From contig NZ_JASNFN010000014.1 of the NCBI RefSeq assembly GCF_030731085.1, positions 1-64,000 on the forward strand: a stretch of 64,000 nt of DNA, read 5' to 3'. Below are positions 43,200-50,288 of this stretch, piece by piece. Source of the stretch: Blastococcus carthaginiensis. Its GTDB lineage: Bacteria > Actinomycetota > Actinomycetes > Mycobacteriales > Geodermatophilaceae. A program made the translations under genes and the position numbers. Position 1 is the first letter of the stretch. Each line of letters starts with the position of its first letter. The notes beneath the pieces were generated by a model, which ran no database searches, had not been told where the DNA came from, and saw only the letters and a program-made list of their open reading frames with translations.

Positions 43200-44152
43200 C
43201 GGGACACCAACTCTTTCCTGACCCGCGGGTCGACGACCGGCAACAGCACCTCGACGATCGTGCTGACGACCACGAAGAGGGTCACCCCGATCAGCGCGAG
43301 CGCCTGGACGACGGGGAAGTCCTGGCGGGCGACCGAGGAGACCAGGAACGAACCGATGCCGTTCACGCCGAAAGCGGTCTCGACCACCGCGGTGCCGACG
43401 AACAGGCCGGCGACCAGCACCCCACCGAGCGTCATGATCGGTCCCAGCGCGTTCCTGATCACGTGCCGGCGGACGATGGCCCCCGTCCGCACTCCCCGGC
43501 TGCGGGCCACCTCCACGTGTTCGCGGCGGAGCTCCTCGACGAAGGTCGCCTGGGCCACTCTCGCCAGGACGCCGAAGGCGACCAGCGCCATGGCCAGCGC
43601 GGGCAGGGTGAGGTGCCACAGCCGGTCGAGGAAGCCCTCGCCGGCCCCGGTCGTGGGGAACCAGCCCAGCTGCACGGCGAAGACCGACAACAGCACGACG
43701 GTGGCCACGAACGGCGGTGTCGCCGCGGCGCCGCTGGTCAGCACCGTGGTCAGCCGGGCCACCACGCCCCCCTTGACGGCGCCGATCACCGCCACGGTGA
43801 GGCCGAGCAGGACGGTCAGCACCACCGAATAGCCGATGAGGAAGGCGGACACGGGCAGCCGACTGGCCAGGAGCGTGTTGACGCTGTCCTGGTACACCGT
43901 CGAGATGCCGAAGTCGAACGACAGCACGTTCCCGGCCCAGTCTGCGTAGGCCATGAGGAACGGATCGTCGAGCCCGTACCGCTCGCGCAGTGCCGCCATC
44001 TGCTCAGGTGTCAGCCTCCGCCCGCCGGCCAGCGCGCCATCGGTGTCGGGCATCAGCCGGAGCGCGCCGAAGACCACCACCGAGGCAATGACCACCGTGA
44101 CCAGGGCGCCGAGGACCCGGCGCCCCAGCCACGTTGCGATCGTCGATGACAT
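43196..44152 (-). CDS. Dipeptide-type ABC permease, DppB-like
   Basis: A 318-residue permease with a first helix (VLGALVTVVIASVVVFGALRLMP), a periplasmic LTPEQMAALRERYGLDDPFLMAYADW segment typical of DppB/NikB, and an EAA loop (HVEVARSRGVRTGAIVRRHVIRNAL). It lies 33 bp downstream of the binding-protein gene. Confidence 0.9.
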   Translation of the reverse strand: MSSTIATWLGRRVLGALVTVVIASVVVFGALRLMPDTDGALAGGRRLTPEQMAALRERYGLDDPFLMAYADWAGNVLSFDFGISTVYQDSVNTLLASRLPVSAFLIGYSVVLTVLLGLTVAVIGAVKGGVVARLTTVLTSGAAATPPFVATVVLLSVFAVQLGWFPTTGAGEGFLDRLWHLTLPALAMALVAFGVLARVAQATFVEELRREHVEVARSRGVRTGAIVRRHVIRNALGPIMTLGGVLVAGLFVGTAVVETAFGVNGIGSFLVSSVARQDFPVVQALALIGVTLFVVVSTIVEVLLPVVDPRVRKELVSR

Positions 44153-44185
44153 CAGTGCATCTCCCCACCTGCCCGGTGAACCTGG

Positions 44186-45844
44186 TCACTCGCCGCCGAG
44201 CACGGCCAGCCACGGCGTGTACAGGTAGCTCTGCCGCGGCACGACCCCGGTCAGCTCCGGGCCGTAGTAGACGGTCGTGGCCGGCTTGACGATCGGAAGG
44301 ACGATGCCCTCCTCGTGGATGATCGACTGGGCCTGCGTGACCAGCTCGGCGCGCTCGGTGTTGTCGAGCGTGCCCAGCGCTTCACCGATGAGTGCGTCGT
44401 ACTCGGGGTTGCTCCAGCCCATGAAGTTGTAGAACGAGCCGGTGATGAAGAACTGGTAGTACGCCAGCGGCTCGGGCTGGTCCAGGTAGCCGACGGCGAG
44501 CAGCGCGTCGAAGCCCTGTCGCGCCTCGGGCGAGATGAAGACGGCGCCGAACTCGGGTGCGGTGAGCGGCTGCAGCTGGATGTTCATGCCAGCCTGGTTC
44601 GCCGCGTCGGCGATGGCCGTCGCCGCCCGGGCTTCCTCGTCGGAGGCGGAGAGGTACGCGAGCACGATCTCCTCCGAGGCGGCCGGCGTCTGCGCCACCA
44701 GCTCAGCGACGCGGTCCAGGTCCTGGACCGGCTCCGGCAGCTCCTCGTACGCGGACTCGTAGACGTCCTCCGCGTAGCCCCACGCCGACGGGGGCACCAG
44801 GGCGCGCAGCGGCGGAGCGGTGCCCCGGTACACGGCTTCGCTGATCCCCTGGTAGTCGATGGCGGCGGCCAGGGCCTCGGCGACGGCTGGGTCGCCCATC
44901 GGGCCGGTCAGGTCGATCGCGCTGATGAACAGCGTCTGAAGGCTCTGCCCGATCAGCATGTTGCCGGCCTCGGCCAGCTGCTCGAAGGCCGAGCTCGGGA
45001 TGATCCACTGACCGTCGGTCTCACCGCTGCGCAGCGAGGCGACCTGCGCCGCCGGGTCGGTGTTGAAGGTGAACGTCACCGACTGCACCTTCGGATCGAT
45101 CTCCTCGTTCCACCAGTTCTCGTTCCGGGTCAGCTCGATGCTCTGCCCCTGGTTCCAGGCGGTGAACTCGTACGGGCCCGTGCACATCACGCCGACGCCG
45201 GCGGTGCCGAAGGCCGGCCCGGCCTGCTCGGTGAAGGCGCGCTCCACGACGGTGAACGCCGGCAACGCGAAGACGCCCTCCACCAGCGGATCGGGGGCGG
45301 TCAGCTTCAGGGTGACCTCGTTCTCCGCGGTCGCCGTGATCGATTCGAGCTTGCTCGCCCAGGCGGCCCACGGCGAGGCCAGCGCCGGGTCGAGGATGCG
45401 GGTGACGCTGAAGACGACGTCGTCGGCGGTCACCGGGTTGCCGTTCCAGAACGTCGCCCCCTCTCGGAGGGTGAACACGTAGGTCAGCTCGTCGGGCTGC
45501 TCCAACGACTGCGCGAGCGCCGGCTGAAGCTCGAAGTTCTCGTCGACCGTCATCAGCGACTCGCACGTGTTGGCGACGACGTTGCTGATGTTCTCCAGCG
45601 CGGCCTGTGCCGGGTCGAGGATCGGTGGCTCGCCGGATGCCAGGTTCCACGTCACTGACTCGACGTCGGTCGTGGCCGCCGGGACGTCGGTGGTGATCTC
45701 GGCGTCGAACTGCCGCCCGTCGCCTCCCCCGCCGCCGCCGTCGCTGGAGCAGCCTGCAGCCGTGACGACCGCGAGCAGGGCGGCGGCGACGGTGGTGGCG
45801 CGCGTGCGCGCCGGAGAGCCGGGTGTCGCGACGGTCGAGTGCAT
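44186..45844 (-). CDS. Dipeptide-type ABC substrate-binding lipoprotein
   Basis: A 552-residue SBP_bac_5 lipoprotein. The signal peptide ends in lipobox TAAGC near residue 31, followed by a Gly-rich linker. The fold shows LASGEPPILDPAQAALENISNVVANTCESLMTVDENFELQPALAQSLEQ and REGATFWNGNPVTADDVVFSVTRI. ATG 45844 is chosen for the signal peptide. First gene of the likely eight-gene operon down to DUF3237. It could bind peptides, opines or other amides. Confidence 0.9.
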   Translation of the reverse strand: MHSTVATPGSPARTRATTVAAALLAVVTAAGCSSDGGGGGGDGRQFDAEITTDVPAATTDVESVTWNLASGEPPILDPAQAALENISNVVANTCESLMTVDENFELQPALAQSLEQPDELTYVFTLREGATFWNGNPVTADDVVFSVTRILDPALASPWAAWASKLESITATAENEVTLKLTAPDPLVEGVFALPAFTVVERAFTEQAGPAFGTAGVGVMCTGPYEFTAWNQGQSIELTRNENWWNEEIDPKVQSVTFTFNTDPAAQVASLRSGETDGQWIIPSSAFEQLAEAGNMLIGQSLQTLFISAIDLTGPMGDPAVAEALAAAIDYQGISEAVYRGTAPPLRALVPPSAWGYAEDVYESAYEELPEPVQDLDRVAELVAQTPAASEEIVLAYLSASDEEARAATAIADAANQAGMNIQLQPLTAPEFGAVFISPEARQGFDALLAVGYLDQPEPLAYYQFFITGSFYNFMGWSNPEYDALIGEALGTLDNTERAELVTQAQSIIHEEGIVLPIVKPATTVYYGPELTGVVPRQSYLYTPWLAVLGGE

Positions 45845-46045
45845 CGGGGACTCCGCTCGTCTGGGTGCGGACCACACAGCCGGGTCCACGCACTGCATTG
45901 ATTCAAGGGGGTCCTCATCGATCTCCCGGCCAACAGATCGTCGGATTCGTGTGACGCGGGTGACACATCGCCCACCGTTGGAGACGGCCCGACCTCCTGA
46001 CAATGACGCGACACGTCCGCGACAGTTCCGCCGCGAGGAGACCCG

Positions 46046-47485
46046 ATGACCGAGACCAGCGCCGCCCCCCCGTCCTCCGACGAGCTGTGGCGGTGGTCCG
46101 CAGCCCGGCTGGCCCGTGCCATCACGGCGCGGGAAATCTCCTCCAGGGAGGCGGTGGCCAGCTGTCTCCGGCGGATCGAGCAGGTCAACCCGTCGCTCAA
46201 CGCGCTCGTCGACGTGTATGGCGACGAGGCGCTGGCGGCCGCCGACCTCGCCGACCGGATGGTCGCCGCTGGGCAGGCGCTCGGGCCGTTGCACGGAGTC
46301 CCGGTGTCGATCAAGGTCAACACCGACGAAGCTGGCCGTGCCACGACGGGCGGGGTACCAGCGCACGCCGAGGCCGTGGCGGCCGCCGACAGCGCGAGCA
46401 CCGCGGCGCTGCGCCGGGCCGGCGCGGTGTTCGTCGGGCGGAGCAACGTCCCCGCGTTCTCCTTCCGGTGGGTCACCGACAACGACCTGCACGGCCGCAC
46501 GCTCAACCCATGGGATACCACCCGCACGCCGGGTGGGTCGAGCGGCGGCGCCGCGTCGGCCGTGGCCAGCGGCATGGTGCCGGTCGCCCACGCCAACGAC
46601 ATCGGCGGCTCCATCCGCTACCCGTCCTTCGCCTGCGGTCTCACCGGGCTCCGTCCGACCGCGGGCCGGCTCCCGTCCTCCGGCATGGAAGGCATGGACA
46701 CCCCCATGTCGGCGGCGCTGTTCGCCGTCGAGGGCCCCATCGCCCGCTGCGTCGACGACGTCCGGCTGGCGTACGCGGCGATGCAGGTGCACGATCCGCG
46801 GGACGCCTTCTACGCCCATGGCGCCGGTGCGCCGCTGTCCCGCACCCCACGCCGGGTCGGGCTGCTGCGCAGCGTCGGTGTCGCAGACCCCACGCCGGAG
46901 GTGGACAAAGCCCTCGACCAGGCGGCCGGGGCTCTGCGCGACGCCGGCTACTCGGTCGAGGAGGTCGAGCTGCCGCTGCTCGCCGAGGCATACCGGCTGT
47001 GGTACCTGCTCGCCATCGAGGAGGTACGGCTGATCCGGCCGATGATGAACGCCCTCGGCGGGGAAAGCCTGCGCACGGCGATGGATGGCGTGTACGCCGT
47101 GGCAGCCGAGTTCTGGGGACCCGAGCCGACCCTGGCCGAGTTCATCAACGGCTGGGCCCGTCGCAACACGCTGCTCGTGCGACTGTCGCAGTTCATGGAG
47201 CAGTACCCGCTCCTGCTCCTGCCGGTGTCTGCGGAACAGGCCTTCGCCCAGGACGCCGATCTCGAGGGGGTCGACGCAGCGCGCCGGCTGGCCGCCGTCC
47301 AGTGGTCACAGATGGCGGTGCCGACGCTCGGCTTCCCCGCACTGGCCGTGCCGACCGGCGTGGCCGACGGGCTGCCGGTGGGGGTGCAACTGCTCGGCCG
47401 GCGCTTCGACGAAGCGGGCCTGCTCGACGCCGGCGCGGCGATCGAGGCCCGCACGGGCGTCCTGACACCCATCGACCCTCGCTGA
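46046..47485 (+). CDS. Amidase-signature family amidase
   Basis: A 479-residue amidase. The Ser-cisSer-Lys triad is readable: Lys in GVPVSIKVN, cis-Ser in TPGGSSGGAASAVASG and the nucleophile in NDIGGSIRYPS. It hydrolyses an amide to acid and ammonia. ATG has GAGGAG 5 nt upstream. It is divergent from the binding-protein gene over a 200-bp gap, and probably shares regulation with the importer. Confidence 0.9.
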   Translation: MTETSAAPPSSDELWRWSAARLARAITAREISSREAVASCLRRIEQVNPSLNALVDVYGDEALAAADLADRMVAAGQALGPLHGVPVSIKVNTDEAGRATTGGVPAHAEAVAAADSASTAALRRAGAVFVGRSNVPAFSFRWVTDNDLHGRTLNPWDTTRTPGGSSGGAASAVASGMVPVAHANDIGGSIRYPSFACGLTGLRPTAGRLPSSGMEGMDTPMSAALFAVEGPIARCVDDVRLAYAAMQVHDPRDAFYAHGAGAPLSRTPRRVGLLRSVGVADPTPEVDKALDQAAGALRDAGYSVEEVELPLLAEAYRLWYLLAIEEVRLIRPMMNALGGESLRTAMDGVYAVAAEFWGPEPTLAEFINGWARRNTLLVRLSQFMEQYPLLLLPVSAEQAFAQDADLEGVDAARRLAAVQWSQMAVPTLGFPALAVPTGVADGLPVGVQLLGRRFDEAGLLDAGAAIEARTGVLTPIDPR

Positions 47486-47496
47486 TCGTCCTCGCG

Positions 47497-47529
47497 CCCG
47501 CGCCGACCGACGCCGTCGGTCGGCGCGGG
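47497..47529. terminator. Perfect 15-bp hairpin after the amidase
   Basis: CCCGCGCCGACCGAC pairs without mismatch with GTCGGTCGGCGCGGG around GCC, 12 nt after the amidase stop and 14 nt before the end of the leftward decarboxylase remnant. A bidirectional terminator. Confidence 0.85.
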
Positions 47530-47542
47530 TGTCGGGGGCATG

Positions 47543-47875
47543 TCAGGCGCACTCAGCGCCGCGGAGCTCGTCGAGGATCGGGCCGGCCACCTTGTAGGCG
47601 TGGTGGGCCGCGGGCACCTTGGCGTACACCCCTGCATGCTGTGAGACCGCGCCGATCTCCTCGTCGGTCGGGCCGTCGTTCTTCGGCGCGCGCACGTGCA
47701 GCACGAACTCCTCCCAGTGCCGCAGCGCGATCGTGATCGAGAGCATCATCAGGCTCCGGTCGCGGCGCGACCGCTCCGGCCGCCGCCACATGTCACCGCA
47801 GGCCACCCGGGTGCTGAAGTCCTGGCAGCCCTCGGTGAACGGGGTGGTGTTCGCGACGGCGCGGTCGCATCCGGA
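47543..47875 (-). pseudogene. N-terminally truncated carboxymuconolactone-decarboxylase-like gene
   Basis: The open frame runs from just after a stop at 47876-47878 and reads CDRAVANTTPFTEGCQDFSTRVACGDMWRRP, RDRSLMMLSITIALRHWEEFVLHVRA and AGVYAKVPAAHHAYKVAGPILDEL, the body of a CMD/PcaC-type protein. About 20-30 N-terminal residues and a proper start are missing; the first usable start is GTG 47806 inside the domain. It abuts an integrase remnant, suggesting the 5' end was lost by recombination. An 87-residue product from GTG 47806 is conceivable. Confidence 0.75.
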
Positions 47876-47940
47876 TCAATGCAGCGGCGCGACTACCGGG
47901 CACGGGGATCGCCTTGACCGCCAGGAGATGAGCTGAATCA

Positions 47941-48157
47941 TCCAGCGGCTGAGGTGAGCGCACCGACGCCGCCGGGCGCCTGGTCAGCTCTGCCTTCAGC
48001 GCCCGCTCTGCCGCTGCCCGTGAGGAACCGACCTCGACACCAGTCGAACCCGGCCGTCGAAGTCGCGGAACCTCGCCCGGGCGTTGACCTGGCCGCTGGG
48101 TTGCACGATGGACAGGAGCTTCCTGCGCGTACCGAGCCGGAGCGGTGGTCGGCCCAC
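47941..48157 (-). pseudogene. Tyrosine integrase N-terminal remnant
   Basis: Beginning at GTG 48157 the frame reads VGRPPLRLGTRRKLLSI, VNARARFRDFDGRVRLVSRS, then after a shift GSSRAAAERALKAELTRRPAAS. This is the N-terminal SAM-like arm of actinophage/ICE tyrosine recombinases (GRPPLPLGT... RARARVRDYDG... AAAERALK). The core-binding and catalytic domains are gone. It lies between the decarboxylase remnant and the IS, about 1.15 kb from tRNA-Asn. Confidence 0.65.
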
Positions 48158-48257
48158 GGCATCCTCCTCATCCGTATTGGATGCCTGGAGGATGCCCGAC
48201 GCGTCCGGGGCGAGCCATAGCAAAGGGCTTCGAGCCGCACTGTCGCTCTTCGGAGCC

Positions 48258-49181
48258 CTAGGCCCTGTTTGATAAGTCGCGCAGCCAGATGTTGATATTG
48301 GTGATTTGCACGGTGGCGTCGTACCGGACGGCGAGCTTGTCGTAGCGGGTGGCGAAGCCGCGGTGCTGTTTGTGCCGGTTGATGCCGCACTCGACGGCGT
48401 GCCGCTTGCGGTACTCGGCCGAGTTGAACGTCGGCGGGCGGCCGCCGGCCGATCCCTTCTTGCGCCGGTTGGCCTGCTGGTCGGCCTTGATCGGGATGGT
48501 CGCCGGGATGCCCCGCCGGCGCAGGTAGCTCCGGTTGGCCCGGGCGGAGTAGGCCTTGTCGCCCAGCACCCGGTCCGGGCGGGTGCGCGGCCGCCCCGGT
48601 CCTGACCGCCGGGGCACCCGGATCCGGCCCAACACGACGGTGAACTGGGGACTGTCGGCGGCCTGGCCCGCGGTGAGCGCGGTGGCCAGCGTCTTGCGGC
48701 CCTGCTCGCTGGCGAGGTGCACCTTGGTCGACAGGCCGCCGCGGGAGCGGCCCAGGGCATGATCGAGCGGTTCCCCGACCGGCGGCTCGGCCTGGGTTTC
48801 GGGATGACGGCGGGCGCCGGCGGCGTGCTGATGGGCCCGGTTGATCGTGGAGTCCACCGACACGGTCCAGTCGATCAGCCCGGCCTCGTCACTCAACGCC
48901 TGCACGCTCGTCTCGATCGCCGTCCAGATGTCGGCCAGCTGCCAGGCGCGGAACAGGCCGTAGATGCTCTGCCAGCTGCCGTAGCGCTCGGACACGTCCC
49001 GCCAGGGACAGCCCGTCCGGGTGCGGAACCGGATGCCGTCGATCAGTTGCCGAAGCGTCCAACGCCGAGGCCTGCCTGGCCTTTTGCCAACCGACAGCAG
49101 CGCCTCCAGAAGCGAGGCGAGGATCGTCCACTGCTCGTCGGTCAGGTCATGGCGGACACCGGCCGGTAGGGTGCCGTCCAC
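48258..49181 (-). CDS. IS5-family DDE transposase
   Basis: A 307-residue transposase. The N-terminal domain is HDLTDEQWTILASLL and RQLIDGIRFRTRTGCPWRDVSERYGSWQSIYGLFRAW. The catalytic Asp are in SVDSTINRAHQHAAG and VLGDKAYSARANRSYLRRRGI, the Glu in HAVECGINRHKQHRGFATRYDK. The final codons read AAC AGG GCC TAG: the stop lies wholly in the flanking CTAG, outside the inverted repeat. GTG start at 49181. It looks intact. Confidence 0.9.
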   Translation of the reverse strand: MDGTLPAGVRHDLTDEQWTILASLLEALLSVGKRPGRPRRWTLRQLIDGIRFRTRTGCPWRDVSERYGSWQSIYGLFRAWQLADIWTAIETSVQALSDEAGLIDWTVSVDSTINRAHQHAAGARRHPETQAEPPVGEPLDHALGRSRGGLSTKVHLASEQGRKTLATALTAGQAADSPQFTVVLGRIRVPRRSGPGRPRTRPDRVLGDKAYSARANRSYLRRRGIPATIPIKADQQANRRKKGSAGGRPPTFNSAEYRKRHAVECGINRHKQHRGFATRYDKLAVRYDATVQITNINIWLRDLSNRA

Positions 49182-49294
49182 GAGGTCTCCGTGGTGAGGG
49201 TCTTCTTGGTCGTTGACCCCTCTACCGGCGACCTCGCCTACTTCCCGGCATCGACACGCCGGACTCGCTCCGCGAGCGACTTCTCAAACACGGC
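48262..49294. mobile_element. IS5-family insertion sequence (about 1.03 kb)
   Basis: The ends are inverted repeats GCCCTGTTTGATAAGTCGC (48262-48280) and, on the other strand, GCCGTGTTTGAGAAGTCGC (49276-49294), 17 of 19 matching. Both ends are flanked by CTAG (48258-48261 and 49295-49298), which fits a YTAR 4-bp target duplication; a 2-bp TA duplication with ends starting GG is equally compatible. One transposase gene fills it, leftward. The right end is 9 bp from the 3' end of tRNA-Asn. Confidence 0.88.
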
Positions 49295-49303
49295 CTAGTG
49301 GAG

Positions 49304-49376
49304 CTCCCCCGATTGGACTCGAACCAATAACCCTGCGATTAACAGTCGCATGCTCTGCCAATTGAGCTACGGGGGA
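49304..49376 (-). tRNA. tRNA-Asn (GTT)
   Basis: The 73-nt cloverleaf is read leftward. Acceptor arms are TCCCCCG and CGGGGGA with discriminator G. The D-arm is GCTC..GAGC, the anticodon loop CTGTTAA with anticodon GTT, and the T-arm TTGGTTCGAGTCCAA. No CCA is encoded. Its 3' end borders the integrase/IS scar, fitting use as an integration site. Confidence 0.97.
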
Positions 49377-49513
49377 TCAGCGGGCGCGACCCGCTGGCCC
49401 GACGAGAGTACCCCACGCCCCGAGGGCTCCCGCGGACGGCTCGCGGACGGCGGCGCGATGCTCGCCACAGGTACCGTGTCCGCTGTTCACCGCCCGTCCA
49501 CCTGGAGGTTCCC

Positions 49514-49723
49514 GTGGCCAAGCTGTCGTTCCTCGCCGGATTCGGTGCTGGCTACGTCCTCGGATCCCGGGCCGGCCGCGAGCGCTACGAGCAGATCCGC
49601 CGTGCCTGGGAGCATGCCAAGGACGACCCGCGCCTGCAGAGCCTCGCGGGCATCGCGCAGGCCAAGGCCGATGACGCCGTCTCGACGCTCAAGTCCCAGC
49701 TGGGCAGCGAGCCCCCGCGCTGA
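49514..49723 (+). CDS. Small conserved YtxH-like protein
   Basis: A 69-residue protein: LSFLAGFGAGYVLGSRAGRERYEQIRRAWEHAKDDPRLQS. A short hydrophobic Gly-rich start with GSRAGRERYEQI is typical of small actinobacterial proteins often mislabelled as protoporphyrinogen oxidase. GTG start with GGAGGT 5 nt upstream. Probably membrane-associated; role unknown. Confidence 0.82.
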   Translation: MAKLSFLAGFGAGYVLGSRAGRERYEQIRRAWEHAKDDPRLQSLAGIAQAKADDAVSTLKSQLGSEPPR

Positions 49724-49736
49724 GCCGCCGGCCGGC

Positions 49737-50288
49737 TCAGTCCGGCTGCTCGGCGGCGAACGCCTCGGCGAGCCTCTGCCGCGCGATGTCGCGGGCCACC
49801 GGGTCGTCGCGGTCGGCGTCGTCGTCGAACACGACGGTCCACTCCCGGGCCGCCTGACCCGGGACCCGCCGCGCCACCAGCAGCAGTCCGCCGCGATCGG
49901 GCAGCGGGCTGCGGCGGCTGGTGACGATCGTCTGGTCGACCCGCCGGCGCACGGTCGCCGGGAGGTCGCCGGCGTCGGTGAGCACATGCCGCACGGCGGG
50001 CAGGCGGGCCTGCACGCCTGGCTCCACCTCGGCGAGCGGTGTCACGGTGAACGAGCCGCCGCCGTCGGTGGTCGCGGTCCAGCGGGCGTGCCCCACCTCG
50101 TGCCACGGCAGCAGGTCCTCCCCCGGACCGCCGACCGTCCGCAGGCCGCGGGAGGTGGCCACCAGCCAGCCGGCGTCGCGGGCGAGGACGCCCCAGGCGA
50201 GCACCCGCTCGTCGGGGTCGGCCACCACGGCGCGGACCTCCTCGGGCGGGCGCGCGAAGCGGCGTCGAAGCTCGGCGAGGAGGCTCAC
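49737..50288 (-). CDS. Conserved hypothetical protein downstream of dnaG
   Basis: A 183-residue soluble protein: an N-terminal LLAELRRRFARPPEEVRAVV helix, then beta-rich sequence (ERVLAWGVLARDAGWLVATSRGLRTV, LLPWHEVGHARWTATTDGGGSFTVTPL), similar in feel to a PH-like or DUF-type fold seen after dnaG in actinobacteria. The GTG start overlaps the dnaG stop (GTGA), so it is translationally coupled. No motif for a function. Confidence 0.75.
   Translation of the reverse strand: MSLLAELRRRFARPPEEVRAVVADPDERVLAWGVLARDAGWLVATSRGLRTVGGPGEDLLPWHEVGHARWTATTDGGGSFTVTPLAEVEPGVQARLPAVRHVLTDAGDLPATVRRRVDQTIVTSRRSPLPDRGGLLLVARRVPGQAAREWTVVFDDDADRDDPVARDIARQRLAEAFAAEQPD

Noticed and set aside
49181..49294. 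Transposase split over two frames with programmed frameshift
   Set aside because: One uninterrupted 307-residue frame carries the N-terminal domain and all three catalytic residues.
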